A model generated the notes under the pieces. It was not told the origin of the DNA. It worked only from the letters and a program-made list of their open reading frames with translations, and made no database searches. The position numbers and the translations under genes are program-made. Positions 25,590-33,931 of a DNA stretch of 64,000 nucleotides are shown here, one piece after another (within the stretch, counting starts at the first letter, position 1; each line of letters starts with the position of its first letter). The DNA comes from Actinomyces bowdenii (lineage in GTDB: Bacteria > Actinomycetota > Actinomycetes > Actinomycetales > Actinomycetaceae): assembly GCF_017592395.1 (NCBI RefSeq), contig NZ_JAGFOU010000012.1, positions 27,046 through 91,045 on the forward strand. The letters are read 5' to 3'.

Positions 25590-27554
25590 CTACTCCAGCT
25601 TCTCGAAGGTGCGGGCCCAGGCGCTGCGCACCGGGTTGGCGTCGGCCACCCGGGCCTCGAAGCGGGAGTCGGCGATGTCGATGATCTCGCCCAGGGCCGT
25701 GCTGAACTCCCGGGCGGCGGAGGCCTCCACCCGCTGCCAGCCGCGGGCCATGAGCTCGCGGCGATCGGTCACATGCGTCAGGCACATCACCAGGGGCCGG
25801 CCGAAGCGCTCCTCATAGGCCCGCGACAGCGCCTCGAGCTCGGCGCGCTCGGCGTCGTCGAAGGAGCCCAGGGCCAGGCCTGCGGTGTCCAGGCCCGCCT
25901 GCGTCTCGGGGCTGGGGGACAGCACCAGGTCGGTGATCGGCTCGTAGGCGGCGATGAGCTCCTCCTGCTGCTGGGGCGGGGCGGTCAGCACCGCCTCCTC
26001 GAAGGCATGGCGCAGATCCGCCGTCGTGGCGAAGGGGCGGCGCTCCCAGGCGCGCTCGGCGGGCCAGTCCACCCCCACATGCAGGTCGCGGAAGGTCTCG
26101 ACGAAGGCCTTGCGGTCCATCTCGCCGACCTGCCGAAGCTCCACGGGGCGGCCGCCCACCACGGTGACGTCGTCGCTGCGCCCGCCGCCCAGGTGGAAGA
26201 AGACGATGTTGAGCACGATCGCGGTGATGGAGCCCAGGGTCACCCCCGAGCCGAAGAGGATGGCCAGCCAGGAGGGCATGGCCGCGGCCAGGTCCGGCTT
26301 GAAGGTCACCAGCAGCGCCAGGCCCATGGAGGTGGACACGATGACGGCGTTGCGGTTGTCGCGCATATCGACCTTGCCCAGGGTCTGGATGCCCACCACG
26401 GCCACGGAGGCGAACATGGCCAGGCTCGCCCCGCCGATGACCGGGGTGGGGATCGCCGCGACGATGGCACCGGCCTTGGGCAGCACTCCCAGGATGATCA
26501 TGATGACTCCGGCAGCAGTGACCACCCACCGGGACTTCACCTGGGTCAGGCGCACCAGCCCCACATTCTGGGCGAAGCAGGTGTAGGGGAAGGAGTTGAG
26601 CACCCCGCCCAGCAGGGTGGACAGGCCATCGGCGCGCAGGGCCGCGGCGATGTGCCTGGGGGTGATGCGCCTGCCCACCACCTCGCCGGTGGCGAAGACG
26701 TCCCCGGTGGTCTCCACGGCGGTGACCGCCATGACGATGACCATGGAGATGATGCCCGTGAGGGTGAACTCGGGGATGCCGAAGTAGAAGGGCGTGGTCA
26801 GCCCGATGGGCGCGGCGGAGCCGACCCCGGAGAAGTCGGTGTCCCCCAGCGCGGCGGCCACGGCGGTCGCTCCCACCAGGCCCAGGAGCACCGCGATGGT
26901 GGACATGAAGCCCTTGAAGACCCGCTGGACCACCACGATGACGGTGATGGTGGCCAGGGCGTAGGCCAGGCCCCTGAGGGTCAGGGCCGCGGCGTCCTGG
27001 CCGGGGGCCGCCTGGGCGCCCCAGGAGACGATGTCGTTGGCCGAGACGCTCATGAGGGTGGTTCCCATGATGGTCAGCAGGGTCCCGGTGACCACCGGAG
27101 GGAAGAAGCGCAGCAGGCGGGCGAAGTAGGGGGCGGCCAGGAAGGTGATGAGGCCGGCGGCGATGATGGACCCGTACATGGCCGCCAGGCCCTGGGTCCC
27201 GCCCTGGCCGCCGGTGGCCGCCAGGCCGATGGCGATGAGCGGGGAGACCGCGGTGAAGGTGACGCCCTGGATGAGCGGCAGGCGCACGCCGATGTGCCGG
27301 CCCAGTCCGGCGGACTGGATGATGGTGGCGATGCCGCAGGTGAGCAGGTCGGCGTTGATGAGGTGGATGGTGGTCGCGGTGTCGAGGTGCAGCCCCTGGG
27401 CGATGACCAGGGGGACGACGACGGCGCCGGCGTAGAAGGCCAGGACGTGCTGGAGGCTCAGCACGGCGAGCCGGCCCACCGGCGGGACGGCATCGACGGG
27501 GTCCTTGGGGCGCTTGCTCGGGGCGGTGCTCGGTGCTGGGGAGTGGTGTGACAC
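25590..27554 (-). CDS. Nucleobase/urate permease fused to an OHCU-decarboxylase-like domain
   Basis: A 654-residue fusion. Residues about 25-450 form a nucleobase-cation symporter-2 (NCS2) permease with 12-14 spans: SLQHVLAFYAGAVVVPLVIA, PLIQGVTFTAVSPLIAIG, ETTGDVFATGEVVGR and GVLNSFPYTCFAQNVGLV are typical of the urate/xanthine branch. Residues about 470-650 resemble UraD, the OHCU decarboxylase that finishes conversion of urate to allantoin: AERAWERRPF, ETQAGLD, LSRAYEERFGRPLVMC, ALGEIIDIADSRFEARV. The catalytic His-Pro of the UraD block A-H-P-D-L is not there; the line reads AAYEPITDL. The domain may therefore be inactive or regulatory. No other urate-pathway gene is in the window. Single-gene unit. 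Confidence 0.82.
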   Translation of the reverse strand: MSHHSPAPSTAPSKRPKDPVDAVPPVGRLAVLSLQHVLAFYAGAVVVPLVIAQGLHLDTATTIHLINADLLTCGIATIIQSAGLGRHIGVRLPLIQGVTFTAVSPLIAIGLAATGGQGGTQGLAAMYGSIIAAGLITFLAAPYFARLLRFFPPVVTGTLLTIMGTTLMSVSANDIVSWGAQAAPGQDAAALTLRGLAYALATITVIVVVQRVFKGFMSTIAVLLGLVGATAVAAALGDTDFSGVGSAAPIGLTTPFYFGIPEFTLTGIISMVIVMAVTAVETTGDVFATGEVVGRRITPRHIAAALRADGLSTLLGGVLNSFPYTCFAQNVGLVRLTQVKSRWVVTAAGVIMIILGVLPKAGAIVAAIPTPVIGGASLAMFASVAVVGIQTLGKVDMRDNRNAVIVSTSMGLALLVTFKPDLAAAMPSWLAILFGSGVTLGSITAIVLNIVFFHLGGGRSDDVTVVGGRPVELRQVGEMDRKAFVETFRDLHVGVDWPAERAWERRPFATTADLRHAFEEAVLTAPPQQQEELIAAYEPITDLVLSPSPETQAGLDTAGLALGSFDDAERAELEALSRAYEERFGRPLVMCLTHVTDRRELMARGWQRVEASAAREFSTALGEIIDIADSRFEARVADANPVRSAWARTFEKLE

Positions 27555-27783
27555 GGGGTCTCCCTCACGAAGGGGCAGGGCGCCTCAGCATACCCACGGC
27601 CCGGCCCGCCGCGCGGTCCCCGCAGGTGTCGGGCCCCTCGGGGATGCGCGGCGGGCCGGGGGAGGCGGATCATGATCGGCCGTGCTGGCCGCGCCGCGCA
27701 TCGCCGGAGCCCGCCGCGCCCCGCCGCCCGTCCCCGGCCGGCCTGCCGCCTCAAGAGGGCAGTGGCGGTATCGGGCATATGCT
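27555..27783. other. Divergent intergenic region before the sialidase operon
   Basis: This GC-rich stretch between the permease-UraD gene and the sialidase operon promoter contains no reading frame with a convincing start. I see no -35 match at the expected place (27761-27766), so the operon probably relies on its extended -10. Confidence 0.4.
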
Positions 27784-27819
27784 GCTACTCTTCTCTCACA
27801 ACATCAGACAACTGACGTC
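27784..27819 (+). promoter_or_regulatory. Sialidase operon promoter and GntR-type operator
   Basis: An extended -10 (TGC before TACTCT, 27784-27789) is followed after 9 bases by the operator ACATCAGACAACTGACGTCTG at 27799-27819 (one base longer than shown: positions 27799-27819 are the 21-bp site). It contains the inverted repeat CAGAC-N7-GTCTG. The same layout, with 18 of 21 operator bases identical, stands before the second nan operon at 34885-34921. A bound repressor would sit on the transcript start. Confidence 0.7.
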
Positions 27820-27872
27820 TGGTGATGAACCTCTGCGTGAGACCACTCGATGATGAGAAGGGGGAGGCAGTC

Positions 27873-27965
27873 ATGTATGCGGAATCGTCATGGCGCGTCA
27901 CGATGACCGCCCGGCGCCAGTCCGCCGTCCGTCAGGGCCGCGGACCCTCCCCGATCGGCGCCTGA
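27873..27965 (+). CDS. Small 30-residue leader-type ORF
   Basis: ATG 27873 follows a strong ribosome site (GGGGGAGG, 6 bases away) and opens a 30-codon frame with basic character (two Arg-rich patches) ending at TGA 27963. It lies downstream of the sialidase promoter and 238 bp before the sialidase start, in a different frame. It could be a leader peptide that controls the operon or a small protein. I know no relative. It is not a signal peptide. Confidence 0.4.
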   Translation: MYAESSWRVTMTARRQSAVRQGRGPSPIGA

Positions 27966-28203
27966 GCCCCGCCTGAAGAGCCGCTGCCCGGCCGGCCCGT
28001 CCCATCGGATGCCCCTCGGCCCCCGGTCGGCCGCGGCGCATCGGCCGGCAGGACCCCGGCGCCACTGCCGGTTCCGGCCCGGGGCCCTGCTGCCCCCAAC
28101 TCGCGGCTCCTCCCCGAGCCCCTCGCAGGCCTGCGACGACCTCCATCCACTCCCAGCGCGGCGCCCCCCAAGGGCATCCGCGCCCCTGTTGACCACTGGA
28201 CTG

Positions 28204-30534
28204 ATGACGATGAACTCATGGCATGACGACGTGCGCACCCTGGACGCCACCGCTCCCAGCGGGAGCATCACCTTCGATCTCAGGGCCCGGGCCTCGGGAC
28301 CCCTCATGCGCATCCTGGGGGCCGAGGGCAGGTCCCTGGCCCTGCGCCTGGCCGACTCCAGGCTCCTGTACGAGGTGCGCCTGCCCGAGCGGCGCAGCAC
28401 CCTGGACGCCGAGGATGTGCGGGGGCTGGACGACGGGCAGTGGCACTCCGTGGCGCTGACCGCCGGTGCGCGGGGCACCCGCCTCTACATCGACGGCTAC
28501 CAGGCCTTCTGCGGCACGACCACCGCCTTCCTCTCCGACCTCGGGGCACTGGAGGGCCTGGAGCTGGGCGGGGCCGGAGCGCGGATCGAGTCCTTCACCG
28601 TCCACCCCCAGGTGCTCAGCGCCCGCGAGGTCCTCGCCCTGGCCCGCCCCGCCGTTCCCGAGGTGGAGTTCGCCGCCAGCGCGCTGAGCGCCCACGACGT
28701 CGCGCGCCTGGCGGGCCTGCGGCGCGGCTCGCTGAGCCTGCGCTTCCGCTCGCGCGGGCGCGGGCAGCACGGGGTCATCCTGGCGGCCAGCGGGCGCGGC
28801 TCCACCCTGAGCCTGGCCGTGGGCCCCCGCGGGCTGACCTACCGACTGAGCGCGGAGGGCGAGGGCCGGGACGGTGCCGCGGGCGGCGAGCGCGTCGTCG
28901 AGGCCCCCGGGCAGTGGAGCCAGGGGCAGTGGCACGATGTGGCTCTCGTCGTGGGCCACGGCGCCGTCGACCTCTACGTCGACGGCTTCCGGGAGGCCCA
29001 CAGCCCCGGGGAGTTCTTCCTGGGCGACGTCGAGGGCCTGGAGCGCATCGTCGTGGGCCAGGACGACCACGGCGTGAGACTGGCCGGGGAGGTCGCCCGC
29101 GCCGGCATCCACACCCGCATCCTCAATGATGCCCAGGTCAAGCGCCTCAGCGGAGTCGATCCGATCGAGACCGACGCGGTCTTCGACCGGGGCTACGCGG
29201 GCTCGGCCTCCTACCGCATCCCCAGCATCCTGACCCTGGCCTCGGGCACGGTCCTGGCCGCGGCCGACCAGCGCGTCTCCAGCCCCAACGACGCCCCCAA
29301 CGACATCAACCTCGTCGTGCGCCGCTCCCTGGACGGCGGGTGGACCTGGCAGGAGCCGACCACGGTCATCGACTGCCCCGGCACCGGCCAGGACGCCGCC
29401 AATGTCATCGACTCCTGCATGGTCCAGGACCCCGGCACCGGGCGCATCCACCTCCTCATCGACCACTTCCCCGGCGGGATCGGACAGCCCCACTGCTGGG
29501 CCTCGGTGGGCTTCGACGAGCGGGGCAGGATGCTGCTGCGCGACCGGCAGGAGGTCCGCTACGCCCTGGAGCCCGACGGCGCCGTGGTGGGGATCGAGGG
29601 AGAGGCGACCCCTTGGCGGGTCGACGCCGATGGGGGGATCACCCACCAGGGGAGCCCGGCGGGCAACATCGCCCTGGCTCCGGGGGCCGAGCCCGACCAG
29701 GAGCTGCACATGATCCCCACCAGCTACCTGCTCCACCTCCACTCCGACGACGACGGGCGGACCTGGAGCGAGCCGCGCCACCTTAACCCCCAGGTCAAGG
29801 AGCCGTGGATGCGGTTCCTGGGCACGGGCCCCGGCAACGGGATCGCCCTGCGCCACGGGGAGCACCGCGGCAGGCTCGTCATCCCCGTCTACTTCAACAA
29901 CGAGGCCAACTGGCTGGCCATGTGCGCCACCGTCCTGTACTCCGATGACCACGGGGAGACCTGGAGCCTGGGGCGCACCCCCAACGCGGGCCGGCCCACC
30001 GGGGACGGCGCGCTGGACCCCGCCGCCTTCACCGACGAGGCCTACTCGCTGCACGAGGCCACCGTCGTCGAGCGGCGCGACGGCACCCTCATGATGCTCA
30101 TGCGCAACCAGGGCCCGGCGGGCAGGGTGGCCGTGGCCCTGTCCCAGGACGGCGGGAGCACCTGGGGGCAGGTGGCCTTCGATGAGGACCTGCCCGAGAT
30201 CTGGTGCCAGCCCAACGCCATCACCCTGGCCTCACCGGCGGGCCAGGACCGGGTGGTCTTCGCCAACGCCTCGCTCATGCTGCCCTACCGGGGCTGCGGC
30301 GTGCTGCGGCTGAGCCTGGACGGCGGGCGGACCTGGCACCGCTCGCGCACCCTCAACCCCGGCCACCACGTCTACCAGTGCCTGTGCGCCCTGCCCGACG
30401 GCGCCCTGGGGGTGCTGTGGGAGAACGAGTACCAGGGCCTCTACCTCTCGCGCGTCCCGCTGAGCTGGTTCGGCCTGGACCTGGAGCCGGTGGTCCTGCC
30501 AGCAGCCGAGACCCGGGAGGTGGAGCCCGCGTGA
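28204..30534 (+). CDS. Sialidase (GH33) with two LamG-like domains, no signal peptide
   Basis: A 776-residue exo-alpha-sialidase that removes terminal sialic acid from glycans. Two concanavalin/LamG-like domains (about 10-145 and 155-305, each with WHSVAL or WHDVAL and a Y-I/V-D-G strand) precede a six-blade propeller (about 325-770). The Arg-Ile-Pro motif is YRIPS near 336, the acid Asp is in AAADQR near 353, and five Asp boxes follow: SLDGGWTW, SDDDGRTW, SDDHGETW, SQDGGSTW, SLDGGRTW. The nucleophile Tyr/Glu pair is probably in VYQCLCALPDGALGVLWENE (about 720-739). No signal peptide, anchor or membrane span exists, even with upstream starts, so the enzyme looks cytosolic. ATG 28204 (or 28210) is the best start, though its ribosome site is weak. 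It heads a CUT1 importer operon. Confidence 0.9.
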   Translation: MTMNSWHDDVRTLDATAPSGSITFDLRARASGPLMRILGAEGRSLALRLADSRLLYEVRLPERRSTLDAEDVRGLDDGQWHSVALTAGARGTRLYIDGYQAFCGTTTAFLSDLGALEGLELGGAGARIESFTVHPQVLSAREVLALARPAVPEVEFAASALSAHDVARLAGLRRGSLSLRFRSRGRGQHGVILAASGRGSTLSLAVGPRGLTYRLSAEGEGRDGAAGGERVVEAPGQWSQGQWHDVALVVGHGAVDLYVDGFREAHSPGEFFLGDVEGLERIVVGQDDHGVRLAGEVARAGIHTRILNDAQVKRLSGVDPIETDAVFDRGYAGSASYRIPSILTLASGTVLAAADQRVSSPNDAPNDINLVVRRSLDGGWTWQEPTTVIDCPGTGQDAANVIDSCMVQDPGTGRIHLLIDHFPGGIGQPHCWASVGFDERGRMLLRDRQEVRYALEPDGAVVGIEGEATPWRVDADGGITHQGSPAGNIALAPGAEPDQELHMIPTSYLLHLHSDDDGRTWSEPRHLNPQVKEPWMRFLGTGPGNGIALRHGEHRGRLVIPVYFNNEANWLAMCATVLYSDDHGETWSLGRTPNAGRPTGDGALDPAAFTDEAYSLHEATVVERRDGTLMMLMRNQGPAGRVAVALSQDGGSTWGQVAFDEDLPEIWCQPNAITLASPAGQDRVVFANASLMLPYRGCGVLRLSLDGGRTWHRSRTLNPGHHVYQCLCALPDGALGVLWENEYQGLYLSRVPLSWFGLDLEPVVLPAAETREVEPA

Positions 30535-30644
30535 ACGCCCCGACCCCGCGCCACTGCCCGGCACGCCCACCGATGCCCGTCCCGATGCCCATCCCGATTG
30601 TCAACCCGATCGTCATCGCCCAGTTCAAAGGAGAGCTCTCATGA
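30531..30644 (+). CDS. Possible 37-residue coupled ORF
   Basis: GTG 30531 overlaps the sialidase stop (GTGA) and the frame ends at a TGA overlapping the ATG of the next gene (ATGA). The 37 residues include a Met-Pro-Val/Ile-Pro repeat stretch. Double stop-start overlap is unusual for a chance frame and would let ribosomes pass from sialidase to the binding-protein gene. It may have no product function at all; no homologue is known to me. Confidence 0.3.
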   Translation: MNAPTPRHCPARPPMPVPMPIPIVNPIVIAQFKGELS

Positions 30645-32020
30645 CCCCGACGACCAGCCACCTGCCCTCGCCCCTTCTCAGCCGCCGCGGCCTGCTCCTG
30701 GCAGGAGGAGCCGGGCTCGCCGGGGCGCTCGCCGCCTGCGGGGGCTCGGGCAGCCCCTCCCAGGAGGACACCGGGCCCCTGGCCGGGAGCGTCACCATGT
30801 GGTCCTCCTTCACCCAGGGCCCGCGCGCCGAGTGGATGCAGAGGATGGCCGATGAGTTCCACGCCGCGAACCCGGAGGTCACCGTCACGATCGAGCAGTT
30901 CTCCTGGGGCGAGTTCAACACGAAGTGGACCACGGGCCTGACCTCGGGCCAGGTCCCCGACATCTCGACGGCGCTTCCCAACCAGGTCGTGGAGATGATC
31001 AACGCCGAGGCACTGGTCCCCCTGGACGATGTCATCGACTCCATCGGCCGTGACCGCTTCCCCAAGCCCGCGCTGGCCGAGGGCCAGCTCGAGGGGGTGT
31101 CCTACTCCGTGCCGATCTACTCCCACGCCCAGGTGATGTGGTACCGCAAGGACCTGCTGGAGGCCAAGGGGATCGCGGTGCCCCAGACCTGGGAGGAGCT
31201 CGCCGCCGCCGCGAGGGCCATCGGCAGGTCGGATGACCTCTACGGCCTCTCGGTGCCCCTGGGCACAGGCGACTTCATGGGCGCCAGGTACCTCAACTTC
31301 TACGTGCGCTCCGCGGGGGAGACCCTGCTGAAGAAGGACGGCTCGGCCAACCTCACCTCCCCGGCTGCGCTGGCGGGCATCAAGTACTGGGTCGACCTGT
31401 ACAAGGAGGTCTCCCCGGAGGGGTCGCTGGACTACGCGGTCCTCGACCAGGCGACGCTCTTCTACCAGGGCAAGACCGCCTTCGACTTCAACTCCGGCTT
31501 CCACATCTCGGGAGTCGCCTCGAACCGGCCGGACCTGGTGGACTCCATCGCCGCGGCCCCGCTGCCCAGGCTCAAGGCCTCCGACAAGGCCAACTACCCG
31601 GCGGAGGTCTCCAACGTCCCGATGGTGGTCTGGGAGGCCTCCGAGGTCAGGCAGGAGGCCAAGGCCTTCCTGGAGTTCCTCTTCAGCAAGGAGGAGTACA
31701 TCGACTTCCTCCACTCCGTGCCCGGCGGGATGCTGCCGGTCCTCAGTGATGTGACCACCGAGCCGGCCTACCTGGAGGAGGAGACGATCACGAGGCACGC
31801 CGACTCGATCGCGGTGATCCAGGACCAGGTCGGGGTCGGCAGCGCCATCGGGATGGAGAACGGCCCGCTGCCGCAGGCCGGTGTCCTGACGGGACAGGCG
31901 CTCATCGAGAAGATGTTCCACGCGATCATCGCCGACGGCGCCGACATCGAGACGGCCGCCAAGGACTGCGAGACCAAGCTCAACGACGCCTTCGAGGCGG
32001 CTGGGGCGAAGATCTCCTGA
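30641..32020 (+). CDS. ABC sugar-binding lipoprotein (CUT1 family, SBP family 1)
   Basis: A 459-residue binding protein. The export signal has a twin arginine in LLSRRGLLLAGGAG and lipobox LAAC (Cys about residue 33), so it is a surface lipoprotein, perhaps Tat-exported. The mature part matches extracellular solute-binding family 1: VTMWSSFTQGPRAEWMQ, EFHAANPEVTVTIEQ, YRKDLLEAKGIAVPQTWEEL, KTAFDFNSG. ATG 30641 has AAAGGAG upstream. With the two permeases behind it, it forms an importer for an oligosaccharide; position next to a cytosolic sialidase suggests a sialylated glycan as ligand (inferred). A strong hairpin separates it from the permease genes. Confidence 0.88.
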   Translation: MTPTTSHLPSPLLSRRGLLLAGGAGLAGALAACGGSGSPSQEDTGPLAGSVTMWSSFTQGPRAEWMQRMADEFHAANPEVTVTIEQFSWGEFNTKWTTGLTSGQVPDISTALPNQVVEMINAEALVPLDDVIDSIGRDRFPKPALAEGQLEGVSYSVPIYSHAQVMWYRKDLLEAKGIAVPQTWEELAAAARAIGRSDDLYGLSVPLGTGDFMGARYLNFYVRSAGETLLKKDGSANLTSPAALAGIKYWVDLYKEVSPEGSLDYAVLDQATLFYQGKTAFDFNSGFHISGVASNRPDLVDSIAAAPLPRLKASDKANYPAEVSNVPMVVWEASEVRQEAKAFLEFLFSKEEYIDFLHSVPGGMLPVLSDVTTEPAYLEEETITRHADSIAVIQDQVGVGSAIGMENGPLPQAGVLTGQALIEKMFHAIIADGADIETAAKDCETKLNDAFEAAGAKIS

Positions 32021-32027
32021 GCCGATC

Positions 32028-32056
32028 GGGTGGCGGGGCGCTGCGCCCCGCCACCC
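32028..32056 (+). other. Intra-operon hairpin after the binding-protein gene
   Basis: A perfect 13-bp stem GGGTGGCGGGGCG/CGCCCCGCCACCC with a 3-base loop lies 8 bases after the stop and 18 bases before the first permease ATG. No T-run follows. In binding-protein operons such structures usually protect the upstream mRNA from 3' decay or partly stop transcription, giving more binding protein than permease. Confidence 0.65.
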
Positions 32057-32073
32057 GGCGGAGGGTCGTCATC

Positions 32074-32961
32074 ATGACACGCATCAAGCGCATCAACTGG
32101 TCTGGAATATGCTTCGTGGCGCCGTCGGTCATCGTGGTCCTGGCGCTGCTCATCTACCCCGTCATCTCCAGCGTGTGGTACTCCTTCACCGACAAGCACC
32201 TGCTGCGCCAGGGCTATGAGGTCATCGGCCTGGAGAACTACACCGAGCTCCTGGCCTCGAAGGACTACTGGAACGCCTTCGGGGTCTCCATCAAGTGGAC
32301 CGCCGCCTCGATCGTGGGCCAGCTCCTGGTCGGCATGGCCCTGGCCCTGGCCCTGGACCGGGTCCCCCGGGGCTCCGGAGTGCTGCGGACCCTCCTCATC
32401 GTCCCGTGGGCCTTCCCGGCGATCATCACCGCCTTCGCCTGGAAGTGGATCCTCAACGACGTCTACGGATTCCTCCCCAACCTCCTGAGCTCGACGGGGC
32501 TGACGAGCAGCAACATCGCGCTCCTGGGCAAGCCGGAGACCACGTTCTGGATCGTGCTGGCCATCAACATATGGTTCGGGGCCCCGATGTTCATGGTCAA
32601 CATCCTCTCCGCTCTCAAGACCATCCCGCAGGAGCAGTACGAGGCGGCCATGGTGGACGGGGCCTCCGGGCTGCAGCGCTTCCGCTTCATCACCCTCACC
32701 CATATCCGCGAGGTCATCGGCCTGCTGGTGGTCCTGCGGACCATCTGGGTGTTCAACAACTTCGACCTGCTCTTCCTCCTGACGGGGGGAGGGCCCGGGG
32801 AGCGCACCACCACCCTGCCGATCTTCGCCTACCAGGCCGGCTGGAGCCTGCGCCAGCTGGGCGTCGCCTCGACGGTGACCGTGCTGCTCCTGATCTTCCT
32901 GCTCCTGCTGGCCGCGGTGGCCTTCAGGGTGCTTCGCCGCTGGGATGAGGAAAGGGGCTAG
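32074..32961 (+). CDS. ABC sugar permease, MalF/UgpA type
   Basis: A 295-residue inner-membrane subunit with six spans, beginning with basic residues and SGICFVAPSVIVVLALLIYP. The ATPase-docking EAA loop is EAAMVDGASGLQRFRFITL near residue 190. It pairs with the next gene (start three bases after this stop). No ATPase gene is in the operon, so the complex must borrow a shared ATPase of the MsiK type encoded elsewhere, as is usual for CUT1 importers in actinobacteria. Confidence 0.9.
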   Translation: MTRIKRINWSGICFVAPSVIVVLALLIYPVISSVWYSFTDKHLLRQGYEVIGLENYTELLASKDYWNAFGVSIKWTAASIVGQLLVGMALALALDRVPRGSGVLRTLLIVPWAFPAIITAFAWKWILNDVYGFLPNLLSSTGLTSSNIALLGKPETTFWIVLAINIWFGAPMFMVNILSALKTIPQEQYEAAMVDGASGLQRFRFITLTHIREVIGLLVVLRTIWVFNNFDLLFLLTGGGPGERTTTLPIFAYQAGWSLRQLGVASTVTVLLLIFLLLLAAVAFRVLRRWDEERG

Positions 32962-32964
32962 ATC

Positions 32965-33801
32965 ATGCGTCATGTGGGACAGAGCAAGTGGGGCCTGGTC
33001 GGCACCTACGCATTCCTCATCATCGCGGCCGCGATCGCCGTCTTCCCCCTGCTGTGGGTGGTCCTGTCCTCCTTCAAGACCTCTCAGGAGCTGGCGCGCA
33101 GCCCCTTGCAGCTCTTCTCCCTGGAGCCCACGCTCGAGCACTACCGCAAGGTGATCGGTGAGATCGGCTTCCTGGGCAATCTGCGCAACTCGCTCATGCT
33201 GGCGGGAGCCTCCACGCTCATCACGGTGCTCATCTCCCTGCTGGGCGCCTACGGGGTCGTCAGGTTCTTCCCCAGGGTCGGTCGTCAGCTGACGAAGATC
33301 CTCATCGGGACCTATATGTTCCCGCCGATCCTCCTGGCGATCCCCTATACCGTCACCATGGTCAAGCTGGGGCTGATGAACAGCTACGCCGGGCTGGTGA
33401 TCGCCTACCTCTCCTTCTCGATCCCCTATGCCATATGGATGCTCATCGGCTTCTTCCAGACGGTCCCCGTGGGGATCGAGGAGGCAGCGGCGGTCGATGG
33501 CGCGAGCCGGTTCCGCGTGTTCTGGCAGATCTCCGTGCCGATCATCCTGCCGGGGATCGTGGCCACCGCGGTGTACACCTTCATCAACACCTTCAACGAG
33601 TTCCTCTACGCCCTGCTGTTCATCACCGAGTCGGACAAGATGCCCGTGGCCGTGGGCCTGTACTCCCTGCAGGGCTCCGAGGTCCTGGACTGGGGCGCGA
33701 TGATGGCGGCCTCCGTGATCGTCATCGTCCCGTCGGTCATCTTCTTCATGGCCATCCAGCGGTACATCGCCGCGGGGCTGTCGGAGGGATCGGTCAAGTA
33801 G
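32965..33801 (+). CDS. ABC sugar permease, MalG/UgpE type
   Basis: A 278-residue six-span subunit. It starts with a short basic tail and GTYAFLIIAAAIAVFPLLWV, followed by LSSFKTSQELARSPLQLF, a stretch typical of MalG-like subunits. The EAA loop is EEAAAVDGASRFRVFWQIS near residue 173. It ends the sialidase operon and is followed by a strong terminator hairpin. Function: second half of the membrane channel for the importer. Confidence 0.9.
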   Translation: MRHVGQSKWGLVGTYAFLIIAAAIAVFPLLWVVLSSFKTSQELARSPLQLFSLEPTLEHYRKVIGEIGFLGNLRNSLMLAGASTLITVLISLLGAYGVVRFFPRVGRQLTKILIGTYMFPPILLAIPYTVTMVKLGLMNSYAGLVIAYLSFSIPYAIWMLIGFFQTVPVGIEEAAAVDGASRFRVFWQISVPIILPGIVATAVYTFINTFNEFLYALLFITESDKMPVAVGLYSLQGSEVLDWGAMMAASVIVIVPSVIFFMAIQRYIAAGLSEGSVK

Positions 33802-33823
33802 GCCCGGTGCGGGTGCCCTGCGC

Positions 33824-33858
33824 GGTGCCGCCCCCACCATGCCGGTGGGGGCGGCACC
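33824..33858. terminator. Bidirectional hairpin between permease and GntR genes
   Basis: A perfect 15-bp stem GGTGCCGCCCCCACC/GGTGGGGGCGGCACC with loop ATGCC, placed between two convergent genes. T-runs are poor, as often in high-GC actinobacteria. Confidence 0.75.
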
Positions 33859-33931
33859 GTCGTCGTGCGGCGGCCCTCGGGGCAGGTGCTCGCCGCCGCA
33901 CGCGGCGTGCACCGGGCCCGGGGCCGCCGGC

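Noticed and set aside
25383..27551. Plus-strand frame of 722 codons
   Set aside because: Antisense to the permease-UraD fusion; low-complexity His/Gly/Asp-rich.
28009..28203. Upstream start of the sialidase at 28009
   Set aside because: The extra 65 residues are Pro/Arg-rich with no ribosome site and no signal peptide; ATG 28204 fits the folded start better.
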